From assembly GCF_016056275.1 (NCBI RefSeq), contig NZ_JAECZA010000004.1, forward strand, positions 1 to 64,000: a stretch of DNA of 64,000 nt, given 5' to 3'. Under the pieces are notes generated by a model. That model was not told where the DNA came from. It saw nothing but the letters and a program-made list of their open reading frames with translations, and did no database searches. This DNA is from Dendronalium phyllosphericum CENA369. Its GTDB lineage: Bacteria; Cyanobacteriota; Cyanobacteriia; Cyanobacteriales; Nostocaceae. Below, piece by piece: positions 34,777 through 43,952 of the stretch. Numbering within the stretch: the first letter of the stretch is position 1; every line of letters starts with the position of its first letter. The translations under genes and the position numbers were made by a program.

Positions 34777-35502
34777 ATGTGTAATAACTCTCCTCTGATT
34801 GGCTTGCTTCAGGCTGCTTTAAATTATCCAATTGAAAGCAGCAGGCTATTACAGCAACCAAAAAAGCTGCAAGAAATTATGAACGACATTCCTGCACGGC
34901 AATGGATATTTGAGCAAGCATGTCAAACTGATAACCTAAATCAAGCAAAGCGGGCAAAGGATCTCATTATTAATATGATGAGGTCTTCCAGATCAATTTG
35001 GCAAGGTAGAGGGATATTACCAGATGTCTATAGTGAAGCGCTATCACGAACCTGGATATGGTTTATGGAACATTTTGATGAGTATAATCCAGCACTGGCA
35101 GGCTTTGTCACCTGGTTTAACCAAAAGTTAAGATGGATCATTCAAGATGTCATTCAAGAAAGAGCCACGGAACAGGGTAGACGGTTAAATCTTCCAGCAG
35201 ATGAAGAAGATAATGAGTCGATTTATCCTCCTGCACCAAAACCCGATCGCTGGCATGAAACGATCCAAGAATGGTTGGAGTTGGTGGGAAATAATTCCCA
35301 TCAGTTGAGTAATTGTCGAATGCAGAGTCATCCTCATGTCAACTGTCACGTTTTGTTAATTGATATTTTGAAGGTATTGGGTAATTCAGGAGAGTTTTCT
35401 TGGGACGATCTCGCCCAAAAGTATGGTGTCGAATTATTGGCGCTGAAGAGATTTTGTAAAACACGATGTTTCCCACTATTCAGAAAGTTATTACCTGAAT
35501 AA
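34777..35502 (+). CDS. Sigma-70-like (region 2/4) protein of the CHAT locus
   Basis: The 241-aa product contains DVYSEALSRTWIWFMEHFDEYNP and FVTWFNQKLRWIIQDVI, which look like region 2 of an ECF-type sigma factor (the -10-recognising helices). Later, FSWDDLAQKYGVELLALKRFC resembles a region 4-type helix-turn-helix. It lacks a signal peptide or anti-sigma gene. In many Nostocales a gene of this type stands directly before a DUF1822 gene and a CHAT-domain gene, as here. It could direct transcription of the locus or have been adapted to another use. Confidence 0.7.
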   Translation: MCNNSPLIGLLQAALNYPIESSRLLQQPKKLQEIMNDIPARQWIFEQACQTDNLNQAKRAKDLIINMMRSSRSIWQGRGILPDVYSEALSRTWIWFMEHFDEYNPALAGFVTWFNQKLRWIIQDVIQERATEQGRRLNLPADEEDNESIYPPAPKPDRWHETIQEWLELVGNNSHQLSNCRMQSHPHVNCHVLLIDILKVLGNSGEFSWDDLAQKYGVELLALKRFCKTRCFPLFRKLLPE

Positions 35503-35538
35503 TATTTCGCAAAGTTTGGCCCTTTTTTCACACAAATT

Positions 35539-36657
35539 ATGATTGATACCACAGCAAAATTTATGCCGATCGCAATTCCCATTACAGCTACCGATCGATG
35601 TCAGGCGTACCAGTTTGCTCAACAACAGCCAACTCAAGAGCGATCGCAACAAGTTTATCGGAATACGTTAGCCGTGTTAGTGACTAGGCGTTATTTACAA
35701 CTGTTAGGCATCGACACCGATTTAGAAGCAAGTCATAGCTGGAATCCTCTCAATCGCTTGGTAGAAAATATTGCAGACTTGTATATTCCCAGTTTGCAAG
35801 GCTTTTTAGAGTGTAGGTCGCTTCGTCAGAGCGATCGCAAATGTACAATTCCCCAAGAAGTATGGTCAGAACGCTTTGGCTACGTGATGATTCAACTTGA
35901 TGAACCCTACCAAGAAGGAGAAATTTTAGGATTTGTAGAATCCGTCTCAGTGTCTGAACTACCGCGCAGCTATTTTCAACCCCTCGATATATTACTGGAC
36001 CGTTTGACGTTAGAGCCGCCAGCAGAACCAGTTGTTCAACTCAGGCAATGGCTAAAAAAAAGGTTTGAATCTGATTGGCAACCCCCGCAAGACTTACTCA
36101 TCACTATTAAAGGAGAGATTACACAACTTTATCAGCCACAACTTCAACAACGAGGTGAAGACCCCATTCGCCAGCGGGTTGAACAACTCTATCGCGGACA
36201 GTCTTCTAATTTGGTGCAATCTACTCCGCTTCATCTAAATCCCCAAGAAGCTTTGGTAAATCTGATCCAAACTACCCAAGATGATGAAATTCGCTGGCAG
36301 TCGGCTGAGTTGTTGTGGCAACTAGATCCCCAACATCCCGACTGTCCGGTAATCAGTGCCAAAGATTTAGGAATTTATCTGATAGGGTATCCGCTAGGAC
36401 TGATGGTCGGTATTTTGCCTAAGTCAGATGGCAAAATGTTAATTCTCCTGCGAGTGTATCCTCAGCAGCAACTATCTCATCTGCCGTTGAGATTAAAGCT
36501 GATCGTGCTGGATGAAACCGGAAATCCGTTTTCTGAAGTGGAATCGCGACAGCAAGATCGCTATATACAGTTCAAATTTACAGCGGATGCAGGCGATCGC
36601 TTTAGTGCCCGTGTCGTTCTCAATGATGCCAGCTTTACTGATAGTTTTGTTCTGTAA
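35539..36657 (+). CDS. DUF1822 family protein
   Basis: The 372-aa product starts MIDTTAKFMPIAIPITATDR and has the DUF1822 hallmarks: FAQQQPTQERSQQVYRNTLAV, ESHSWNPLNR-type SHSWNPLNRLVENIADLY and a C-terminal beta-rich region (LGIYLIGYPLGLMVGILPKSD, LLRVYPQQQLSHLPLRLKL). The family is essentially cyanobacterial and is usually linked to sigma-like and CHAT genes. No enzymatic motif or transmembrane segment is visible. It lies 36 nt after the sigma-like gene and is probably co-transcribed with it. Confidence 0.78.
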   Translation: MIDTTAKFMPIAIPITATDRCQAYQFAQQQPTQERSQQVYRNTLAVLVTRRYLQLLGIDTDLEASHSWNPLNRLVENIADLYIPSLQGFLECRSLRQSDRKCTIPQEVWSERFGYVMIQLDEPYQEGEILGFVESVSVSELPRSYFQPLDILLDRLTLEPPAEPVVQLRQWLKKRFESDWQPPQDLLITIKGEITQLYQPQLQQRGEDPIRQRVEQLYRGQSSNLVQSTPLHLNPQEALVNLIQTTQDDEIRWQSAELLWQLDPQHPDCPVISAKDLGIYLIGYPLGLMVGILPKSDGKMLILLRVYPQQQLSHLPLRLKLIVLDETGNPFSEVESRQQDRYIQFKFTADAGDRFSARVVLNDASFTDSFVL

Positions 36658-36972
36658 CTTCCTATTGCATAATCACGCTTAATCATGCTTATCTAATTGA
36701 AGAAGAATACAGAATTCACAATGTGATTAGATAAGGTTTTAGACAACTACCTAATTGAAGACCGCCAAATCGTTTGCGTAACGTATTTGAGAGGAGAAGA
36801 TTGAGTTGGGAGCTTAAACCCCTTTATCATCCGTCAGTCGCAAAGAATTCTCGTGAATTGTGGACGGCAGTTGCTACAACGGAGGGAACCTCCGCAACGC
36901 ACTGCCTCCTCCTGACTCCTGAATTGTTTCTTAAGAAATTCTTTATCTCCAGGCGCTCTCCTATTGTTGTCT
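36658..36972. repeat. Spacer with dispersed repeat before the CHAT-receptor gene
   Basis: GAATTGTGGACGGCAGTTGC followed by ACAACGGAGGGAACC is related to the 1204 and 62731 repeat family. A 72-aa ORF read through it at 36774 has no support and is not called. A weak promoter could be here. Confidence 0.45.
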
Positions 36973-39780
36973 ATGGTGCAGTCCCCCTCTAGCCTTCAAT
37001 TCCCTCAAAACGTTGCTGTCGTTATCCGAATTAGTACGGGTAGCTTCGCTGAGGGGTTTACCCTGTCGCTTCAGATTTTAGAAGATGGTCGAACTATTCA
37101 AGAATATAATGATTTACCTCCTATTCCTGCCGCACCTGAAATGCTGCAATTGTATGAAGAATGGCAGGAAATATCACTAAAGCACAGTCGTGCGCTTCAA
37201 GCGGTTTCTGGACAAGAAACGAACGTATCCTATGCAGATTGGAGACAAAGAACTACAGACCTACGTGACCGTTGTAGGACATGGTTTCGGCATACTGCTT
37301 TCAGTAGTTTGCGCGATCGCATTCGGGCAAATGCAAGAGTCCGCAAGGATCAATCTGTCCCCATTATCATTAGATGCTCTACAGCATTTGACACAGAAAA
37401 TGATATTTTGCGTAGACTACCCTGGCATTTATGGGATTTATTTAGCCATAGCCAGCTTCCTAATGCTGAGTTTGCTTTATTCACTAACTATAATCGTCCA
37501 ATAGCTATCCTAAAAGCACCGATCAGAATTTTAGCTATTTTCGGTAGTTCTGATGGTGGTTTACAACTAGATAAAGATGAAGCAGCGTTACAGATCCTAG
37601 AACAGCGTGGAGCAGAAATTACTAGAATATCAGAGCCGAGTCCAGAAATTCTGTCTCGCCTGTTATTTGATAGAAATTGGGATATTTTGTTTTTTGCTGG
37701 ACATAGTTCCAGTCAGGGAAACAGCGGCACAATTCAAATTAGTCAAGGCAATTCTTTACAGTTAGATGCGTTACGTCAAAGCTTAACGACAGCGGTAAGG
37801 AATGGTTTAAAGTTGGCAATCTTCAATTCTTGTGATGGCTTAGGAATTGCAGATTTTTTAACAGAGTTGAACGTGCCAGTTGTGATTGTGATGCGGGAAC
37901 CTGTGCCCGATCGCATTGCCTGTGAATTCTTGCTCTACTTATTGAAGGAATTTTCTCAAGGTACGCCTCTTTGTTTAGCAGTGCGTAAGGCTCGTGATCG
38001 TCTGGAAGATATAGAACTCAAGGATTTTCCGGCGGCTTCCTGGCTACCCGTCATTTGCGTCAGTCCGAATCAGCCAGAGTTAGTTTGGCCTACCCCAACT
38101 CCCCTGCTGCGCCTTCTATTACTACTGCGGCGCTTACTATCTAACCTTCGTCGATTTATTACTAGATTTTTAGTTTCGCCTGCCCAATTATTACTGTCAC
38201 GCTTGCGATCTTATTTCCGTCGTGATTATTTGATTGTTCTTTTTTTTGCTACCTTGATTTTAGTTTTAGTCTTTGCTGTAGGTAGACCAATTGTGTGTCA
38301 GGTTTTTCCCTCAACCTGCATAGAAAATTTTATTAGCTATGGTGAAAAGCAAATTGCTAATAGTAGAGTAAAACTGAGTCCAAAATATTTCAAACAAAAA
38401 CAGGAAGGTATTGAACAATTTCAGAAAGGTCAATATGAACAAGCAGTGAAAACTTTTGATAAACTACATCCTCGTCCCAAAGAAAACAATGAAGATGCTC
38501 CACGCCTTTCGTTTCTTGATACAGAGGAAAAAAATGCGCTACAAGACCCTGAAATCCTAATTTATCGGAACAATGCTTTCGTGAGAAATCGGCAAAAGAA
38601 CAACCCAAACTTGCCAATTTACACCATTGCTGTTGCCGCACCATTGAATATTGATGCGAGTATCTTCTTAGGAGTCGCTCAAGCACAAGATGTAGCAGTC
38701 AATAAGAAAGGGATCGACTTACAAGTTGTTATTGCTAATGATAATAATGACCCCGCTCAAGCTCGGCAGATTGCAGAGAAACTCTACCAGGATAAAAAAA
38801 TTCTGGCTGTGGTGGGGCACTATACCTCTGAGAACACTTGTGCAGCTTTAAAAGTTTATTCCCAACAGCCAAACCCACTTGTAGTTATTTCTCCAACCAG
38901 CAGCGTTGTTAACCTTCCATCGAAGCGAGACATTGCATCGAGGTGGGACTGCGGTGGCGATCCCCATAGAGTATTCTTCCGTACAGTTTCATCAACTCGC
39001 GTAGAAGCCGAAAGCTTAGTGAAATATTTCATCCAGGGTCGCGACCAATCAAAGCGAAAAGTGGTTGTTTTTCGTAACAGTAAAGAGTTGTTTAGCGAAG
39101 ATTTGTTCGAGCAGTTTAGGAGCGTGCTTGAAGGAGAAATGTATAAAGGACTTGTAATTGCTAAGTTTGATATATCAGACGCAAAATTTGATCCTAGCAA
39201 ACTTCCACAGGAGATTATAAATACGGCAGATGCTTTAGCAGTATTCCCCGATGGTCAGACTAACAATGACACAGCATTTAAGAAGGCAATTGACATTATC
39301 AATTGGAACAATGGAAAAAAACCAATTTTAGGAGCAAATACTCTCTACGTTCAGGAAATTCTTAATCAGCCTAAAAAAACCACAGTAGATGCCTTATATC
39401 TTGCAGTTGACTGGCATCCAAAGCAATGTGGTGCACAAGATTTTGCAGATCAGATACGTCAATACTGGGGCGGTGATTTAAATCGACGCACAGCCTTAGC
39501 ATACGAGGCTGTTCAGGCAGTGTTGCAAACTATTGAGCCAAATTCATCTGTGATTAGAACAAAAGATATCCAAAACAAGTTATCTCAGGCAGGAATTGGA
39601 GATAAAGTAGCAGCATCTAGTGATGCTATTAAAGGTTTACTGATTAGTTTTATTAATGAATATCACGATCGTAGACAAATTACTACGCGTGCGATCGTTA
39701 CTGTAAGTGAAAAGAAGAATTTTATTCTCAAACAAGATGTTCCTTGTTCTAATGTCCAAAATGTTCCTTATCTTAATTAA
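36973..39780 (+). CDS. Transmembrane CHAT peptidase fused to a periplasmic ligand-binding receptor
   Basis: From the ATG at 36973 the product has about 935 aa. An N-terminal helical region is followed by a CHAT domain (about 175-360) with catalytic His244 in FFAGHSSSQG and Cys287 in FNSCDGLGIA, both intact for a caspase-like cysteine peptidase. An Arg-rich stretch and one membrane helix (DYLIVLFFATLILVLVFAVG) lie at about 418-441; the positive charge before it puts CHAT in the cytoplasm. A TPR-like hairpin (EGIEQFQKGQYEQAVKTFDK) is at about 475-495. From about 550 to 890 there is a type I periplasmic-binding receptor fold (TIAVAAPLNID, ILAVVGHYTSENTCAALKVY, PLVVISPTSS). The layout is a ligand-sensing, possibly proteolytic, receptor. 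Confidence 0.88.
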   Translation: MVQSPSSLQFPQNVAVVIRISTGSFAEGFTLSLQILEDGRTIQEYNDLPPIPAAPEMLQLYEEWQEISLKHSRALQAVSGQETNVSYADWRQRTTDLRDRCRTWFRHTAFSSLRDRIRANARVRKDQSVPIIIRCSTAFDTENDILRRLPWHLWDLFSHSQLPNAEFALFTNYNRPIAILKAPIRILAIFGSSDGGLQLDKDEAALQILEQRGAEITRISEPSPEILSRLLFDRNWDILFFAGHSSSQGNSGTIQISQGNSLQLDALRQSLTTAVRNGLKLAIFNSCDGLGIADFLTELNVPVVIVMREPVPDRIACEFLLYLLKEFSQGTPLCLAVRKARDRLEDIELKDFPAASWLPVICVSPNQPELVWPTPTPLLRLLLLLRRLLSNLRRFITRFLVSPAQLLLSRLRSYFRRDYLIVLFFATLILVLVFAVGRPIVCQVFPSTCIENFISYGEKQIANSRVKLSPKYFKQKQEGIEQFQKGQYEQAVKTFDKLHPRPKENNEDAPRLSFLDTEEKNALQDPEILIYRNNAFVRNRQKNNPNLPIYTIAVAAPLNIDASIFLGVAQAQDVAVNKKGIDLQVVIANDNNDPAQARQIAEKLYQDKKILAVVGHYTSENTCAALKVYSQQPNPLVVISPTSSVVNLPSKRDIASRWDCGGDPHRVFFRTVSSTRVEAESLVKYFIQGRDQSKRKVVVFRNSKELFSEDLFEQFRSVLEGEMYKGLVIAKFDISDAKFDPSKLPQEIINTADALAVFPDGQTNNDTAFKKAIDIINWNNGKKPILGANTLYVQEILNQPKKTTVDALYLAVDWHPKQCGAQDFADQIRQYWGGDLNRRTALAYEAVQAVLQTIEPNSSVIRTKDIQNKLSQAGIGDKVAASSDAIKGLLISFINEYHDRRQITTRAIVTVSEKKNFILKQDVPCSNVQNVPYLN

Positions 39781-40275
39781 TAAGAAGTTAAAAAACCTCC
39801 ATAACAGTTTTAAATCATTTACGAAAAGTTAGATCCCCGATTTATCAAAAAAGTCGGGGATATAGATTTTATAGATTGGTTGAGAAACGAAACCCAAAAC
39901 TCGTATAGATGTTGGGTTGAGCAACGCGAAACTCAACATACATTGCACTATTTTAGGCTTGACAGACCACTAGAAGAATTTTGTCTTTACTTTATAAATA
40001 GTCTCTAAATTACAGTAGTTTAGATTTTTTGTGAAGATTAGTAAATATTATCGGCGATTATCGCTCTAGCCTCCGATAGTCCTTTGTAGGGTAAAAAGCG
40101 CACTGATTATCCAATCATTAATCAGCGATTTGCTTCTCTACAAAAATCAGATTTTTCACAAGTGAATTGCATACTCTGCAAATGATTTTATCGTTTGCAA
40201 AAGCTTTGCTGTCAATACTATGACCTTGCAAAGTACATAGTCTCAACTCATCCATTTATCACACAACATAAAACT
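39781..40275. other. Spacer with hairpin after the CHAT-receptor gene
   Basis: ATCCCCGA at 39833-39840 pairs with TCGGGGAT at 39854-39861 around a 13-nt loop; the tail ATAGATTTTATAG is only partly T-rich, so it is a modest terminator candidate. The remaining 400 bp show no gene. Confidence 0.5.
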
Positions 40276-40797
40276 ATGAATATCAAACAAACCGCTTGGA
40301 TTTGGATTTTAGTAGTTAGTAGCATGGGGCTGTTTGGTGTCGAGTCAGCGAATGCTAAAAAAGCTGAAACCGAAGCACCTACAACTGCATCTTCAACCGA
40401 TATTAGTCAATCTTCGCAAGTTACTATTGCTCAACTATCAGAATTAGTCACCCCAATTACTGCAACTTGGGAACTAACATATAGCGCTGCTGGAATTGTT
40501 CATAAAAGCATTCTCAGAATGAATGGATATTCTGGAACTATGAGAACCAGATTTTTTAACATTAAATCGTTCCAGACAGAAGCTGTAGATCAGACGATGT
40601 ACCTCAAGCCCCATCCAGAAGGATTACTTATCGTGGGCTATAACCCCGTCTATGCTGGAACTCGCACACCGCATCCTATTTATAGTCCTGACAACTTTTT
40701 CTTTTCAATTTCGCCCGACGATGATCAACTACCAATATTTATTACTTGCGATGATAGAAAGCGATGTTCTCCTGTATCTGTAAAGCGGCTTAGATAA
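40276..40797 (+). CDS. Secreted hypothetical protein
   Basis: From the ATG at 40276 the product has 173 aa; the 27 residues before it in the longer frame (from 40195) do not read as a signal peptide and are dropped. It opens with a signal peptide (IKQTAWIWILVVSSMGLFGV, cleavage after ANA), then a Thr/Ser/Gln-rich linker. The folded part has ITATWELTYSAAGIVHKSIL, GYSGTMRTRFFN and a final ITCDDRKRCSPVSVKRL with a likely disulfide. No family was recognised. It is downstream of the CHAT-receptor gene, but the 495-bp gap with a hairpin suggests its own promoter. Confidence 0.62.
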   Translation: MNIKQTAWIWILVVSSMGLFGVESANAKKAETEAPTTASSTDISQSSQVTIAQLSELVTPITATWELTYSAAGIVHKSILRMNGYSGTMRTRFFNIKSFQTEAVDQTMYLKPHPEGLLIVGYNPVYAGTRTPHPIYSPDNFFFSISPDDDQLPIFITCDDRKRCSPVSVKRLR

Positions 40798-40873
40798 GCA
40801 AATATTTTTAGATTTTAGATTCGTTAATAAATCCAGAATCTAAAATCTAAATTTGATCGTCGTATAGCTATCT

Positions 40874-41398
40874 ATGCCAAACATATCAACACAAAGTTTG
40901 CGATCGCGCATTAGCAATACATTTCAAAATTGGAGAATATTTTGGCCTGTTCTACTTTACCTTTGTTGGGTACTTTGTTTGGATAGGTGAACCAATCGAA
41001 ATTACCTGTCAAAATGTGGAATTCAATCGGATAGATTGCACGCTGACGTATCAGGCTTGACTGCGTTCCTCAAAAGAGGAAATTAAAGATGTTAAAAAAT
41101 GGATATTGAGACTCGTATCTATTCCTCAGATAACGAAGTAAGGACGACTGATTATGTTGCTGTATTACGTTCTGAAAGTGGCGATCGCGATATTAAAACC
41201 TACTCCAATCGCAACGATCCAGAATTAAAAGTTCTGAATCGTCGTCTTAATCAATTTATCAAAAACCCTGAAGAAAAACTGATTCTTGCAATTCAATATA
41301 CTTGGTTAGATACACTTATCATTTCTTTTTTCCTATTCGTCATTTTACTAATCTTTGTCGTCTTCATTCTTAATTTGATTACTCAAGTGTTCAAATAG
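40874..41398 (+). pseudogene. Frame-broken gene for a membrane protein
   Basis: Coding sequence is spread over frames. The first part (MPNISTQSLRSRISNTFQNW, then a hydrophobic helix) stops at 40988-40990. In the neighbouring frame GEPIEITCQNVEFNRIDCTL follows, ending at a TGA at 41058-41060 and resuming as LRSSKEEIKDVKK in the same frame. A further shift at an A-run near 41091 joins the frame of DIETRIYSSDNEVRTTDYVA onward, which has a C-terminal membrane helix (TLIISFFLFVILLIFVVFIL). Together these read as a known type of cyanobacterial membrane protein with a C-x-R/x-V-E ... C-T-L block. Two shifts and one stop indicate decay or several sequencing errors. Confidence 0.6.
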
Positions 41399-41524
41399 TT
41401 TTTCAAGTAGTTGTAAAGCCATTGAGCAGGGGAGAAGCTTTTTTCTAATCTCCCCACACTCCCCCCACCCCCAATCCCCTGCTAGGCTAGAAAAAGCTGA
41501 CTTACAAGAGAGGGAATCGAAAAA

Positions 41525-41749
41525 ATGCCGCACACGATTGTAACTGATGTTTGTGAAGGTGTTGCTGACTGCGTAGATGCCTGTCCTGTGGCTTGCATCC
41601 ATGAAGGGCCTGGGAAAAATGTTAAAGGAACGGATTGGTACTGGATAGATTTTGCTACCTGCATTGATTGTGGTATCTGTATCCAAGTTTGCCCTGTCGC
41701 TGATGCGATCGTTCCAGAAGAACGACCAGATTTACAAAAAACACCGTAA
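41525..41749 (+). CDS. Bacterial-type 4Fe-4S ferredoxin
   Basis: The 74-aa product has two cluster motifs: CEGVADCVDACPVACI near the N-terminus, where the first cluster may be 3Fe-4S or 4Fe-4S type because the C-x-x-C is altered to C-x5-C-x3-CP, and CIDCGICIQVCPV, a full 4Fe-4S motif. It is a small soluble electron carrier of the type often found in Nostocales. A terminator follows 31 nt after the stop, so it is probably transcribed alone. Confidence 0.9.
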   Translation: MPHTIVTDVCEGVADCVDACPVACIHEGPGKNVKGTDWYWIDFATCIDCGICIQVCPVADAIVPEERPDLQKTP

Positions 41750-41779
41750 TCATACTTAATAGATAAAAATCTGCGATCG

Positions 41780-41817
41780 AACAGGCGTTTAAAATACTTT
41801 GAAATAGCCTGTTTTTT
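41780..41817 (+). terminator. Intrinsic terminator after the 4Fe-4S ferredoxin
   Basis: AACAGGC at 41780-41786 pairs with GCCTGTT at 41807-41813, and TTTT follows. The loop is long (about 20 nt). Confidence 0.62.
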
Positions 41818-41985
41818 CTGTAAGTATACTTTAAATAATATAATTTATATTAATATTTGATAAAGTTTTAACAAGTTTTTTATAAAAATTGAGTAAATAT
41901 CTGGTTGCTGAACTTAAGTAGCGCTTAAGCTTGTTTCACAAGGTATGTGAAATTTACGCAAAGTACAAAATAATATCTAGAACTG

Positions 41986-42738
41986 ATGAAAAAGCTAAGT
42001 ATTCTAACTACTTCTAAGTTCTTTATGTTTAATTTGGCTACTCTAGCAGTGAGCCTGATGTCCGCTGAAAATGCTACGGCTGCAACATTCGATTTGTCCT
42101 TTACCAAGCTATCAGGCTTGACTGGTGGTAATCCCCAAGGAACTGCTGTTTATCGTGCCGAGCTTTCCAATATTGGCTTTGAGAATATCAATTCTATCTT
42201 GATAGGTGATAGCAATATCGGTACTGGTGGAGAATCTGGTAAATTTAGCGGCTTTGATTTAGATGCAATTAAACTTAGCAGAACCTTGGTTAGCAGTGCT
42301 GCAAGCGTCAACGGCATTACAGGGTTGAATCTGTTTGATTTCAGTTCCACAGGAACTGTTTTTACTCCTGGAACCCAGCGTCCTACCACTAATCCAGCTT
42401 TATCTGGTAATTTTTTTGGTACTACTGGTGATAGTATTGACAACTCAATTGCTACATTACAAAACTTTGATGGCAATTCCGTAACGAATGATAATGCCTT
42501 TGGATACGCTAGCCTTGGTGATGGCGGTAAAGCAGGATTTAACCTCACAAGTCCCGTTTCTACAAAAGGTTCGCTATACCTTTATATCGGAGAGGTAGGT
42601 GATAATGGCGAGGTAGCAACAGCTCAAATTACTGTTTCAGACGAACCACTGAGGATTCCAGAACCTACTACCCTAGCAGCTTTATCTTTGATGGGAATCT
42701 ACTTTACAGTCCGTAGCAACAGAGCAAAAGCTCAATAA
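41986..42738 (+). CDS. PEP-CTERM sorting-domain protein
   Basis: The 250-aa product has a signal peptide (LATLAVSLMSAENATAA) and ends with IPEPTTLAALSLMGIYFTVR SNRAK-type PEP-CTERM anchor: the PEP motif, a hydrophobic helix and a basic tail. Exosortase (EpsH-like) cuts and sorts such proteins to the extracellular matrix. The middle (DLSFTKLSGLTGGNPQGTAV, KSGFDLDAIKLSR-like) is beta-rich with no named domain. No exosortase gene is present in the window. Confidence 0.85.
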   Translation: MKKLSILTTSKFFMFNLATLAVSLMSAENATAATFDLSFTKLSGLTGGNPQGTAVYRAELSNIGFENINSILIGDSNIGTGGESGKFSGFDLDAIKLSRTLVSSAASVNGITGLNLFDFSSTGTVFTPGTQRPTTNPALSGNFFGTTGDSIDNSIATLQNFDGNSVTNDNAFGYASLGDGGKAGFNLTSPVSTKGSLYLYIGEVGDNGEVATAQITVSDEPLRIPEPTTLAALSLMGIYFTVRSNRAKAQ

Positions 42739-42853
42739 TTTCTAGTTGAGCGATCGAGATCGCAAGAAACCTATAGGTATCTTAATCTCAGGATATTTTG
42801 TTTTTCAGTAGAAGCGATCGCATACATCTTAAGTTGTGTAATTCTAATATTCT

Positions 42854-42892
42854 AGTAGCCAGTGCATGACTTCGAGCATGACTCTGGTTACT
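42854..42892 (+). other. Stem-loop before the LivF-type ATPase gene
   Basis: AGTAGCCAG pairs with CTGGTTACT (one G.U) around a loop that carries its own GCATG repeat. It lies about 70 nt upstream of the ATG, where a leader structure could act. Confidence 0.4.
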
Positions 42893-42959
42893 CGGCGTGG
42901 CTAAGAAGCGGCGATCGCACTTTGAAATCACTATATTTTGTACCTATTTAAAGGATTTT

Positions 42960-43703
42960 ATGTCAGGTTCAGTAAAGAATTCGGTTCCACTACTAGAAAT
43001 TCAAAATGTCTACGCTGGATACATTAAAGATGTAGATATCCTGCAAGGTGTGAATTTTTTAGTTGAACCAGGTGAATTGGTGACGGTAATTGGCCCCAAT
43101 GGCGCTGGAAAATCCACCTTGGCAAAAACTATTTTTGGACTATTAACCCCCCATACAGGCACAATTACTTTTAAAGGTGAGAATATTGCTGGACTAAAGT
43201 CAAATCAAATCGTCCAAAAAGGAATGTGCTACGTACCCCAAATTGCTAATGTTTTCCCATCCCTCAGCGTAGAAGAAAATTTAGAAATGGGAGCTTTTGT
43301 TCGTAACGTTCCGCTAAAACCCCTCAAAGATCGAATATTTACCATGTTTTCCAGATTAAGCGATCGCCGTCATCAACGCGCTGGTACTCTCTCTGGAGGA
43401 GAACGCCAAATGCTAGCTATGGGCAAAGCTTTAATGTTGGAACCTAGTTTGCTGCTATTAGATGAACCTTCTGCTGCTTTATCCCCAATTCTAGTAACGC
43501 AAGTGTTCGAGCAGATTAAACAAATTAACCAGAACGGTACTGCCATCGTCTTAGTGGAACAAAATGCTCGTAAAGCTTTAGAAATGGCTCATCGCGGTTA
43601 TGTGCTTGAATCGGGACGCAATGCCATCTCCGGTCCCGGCCAAGAATTATTGAACGATCCGAAAGTAGGTGAATTGTATTTAGGAGCAGGTAAAGGTCAT
43701 TAA
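42960..43703 (+). CDS. LivF/NatE-type branched-chain amino-acid ABC ATPase
   Basis: From the ATG at 42960 (AAAGGA 6 nt before) the product has 247 aa; a longer reading from 42897 lacks support. It has Walker A GPNGAGKST, the Q-loop YVPQIANVFPSLSVEEN, the signature LSGGERQM and Walker B LLLLDEPSAAL, and the H-loop-type VLVEQNARKAL typical of LivF-like ATPases. It should power a branched-chain or neutral amino-acid importer such as the Nat systems of Nostoc. No permease or binding protein is adjacent, so the partners are elsewhere. Repeats follow it. Confidence 0.85.
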   Translation: MSGSVKNSVPLLEIQNVYAGYIKDVDILQGVNFLVEPGELVTVIGPNGAGKSTLAKTIFGLLTPHTGTITFKGENIAGLKSNQIVQKGMCYVPQIANVFPSLSVEENLEMGAFVRNVPLKPLKDRIFTMFSRLSDRRHQRAGTLSGGERQMLAMGKALMLEPSLLLLDEPSAALSPILVTQVFEQIKQINQNGTAIVLVEQNARKALEMAHRGYVLESGRNAISGPGQELLNDPKVGELYLGAGKGH

Positions 43704-43706
43704 GAG

Positions 43707-43849
43707 AGCAGAGGCGGATGAGGGGGATGAGGGAGTAGGGGGAGACAAGGGAGACAAGGGAGAATAACTTGCGACTTGCGACTCCTAACTCAGCACTCAG
43801 CACTACTAACGACTGACTCTTGTACAGACGGGATTAATCGCGTCTCTAC
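43707..43849. repeat. GGGGGATGAGG tract and palindromic repeat copy 3
   Basis: GGATGAGGGGGATGAGGG-type repeats fill 43707-43760, and 43816-43849 matches the palindromic family (with one change, GACGGGATTAATCGCGTC). The spacer also has copies of the CAGCACTCAGCACT motif. Confidence 0.72.
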
Positions 43850-43952
43850 GCTTACAAAAAATTAAATGACTCTTAAACCGTGTAAAAGCCTACTCTTGCA
43901 TCCTTGTTGAGTCTGATATCTTCCGGCCAACAAACTGTTGTCAGGTAGATTA

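Noticed and set aside
42960-43703. UrtE urea-transporter ATPase
   Set aside because: No urea-transport neighbours are present, and the sequence fits the general LivF/NatE type, so the specific role was not assigned.
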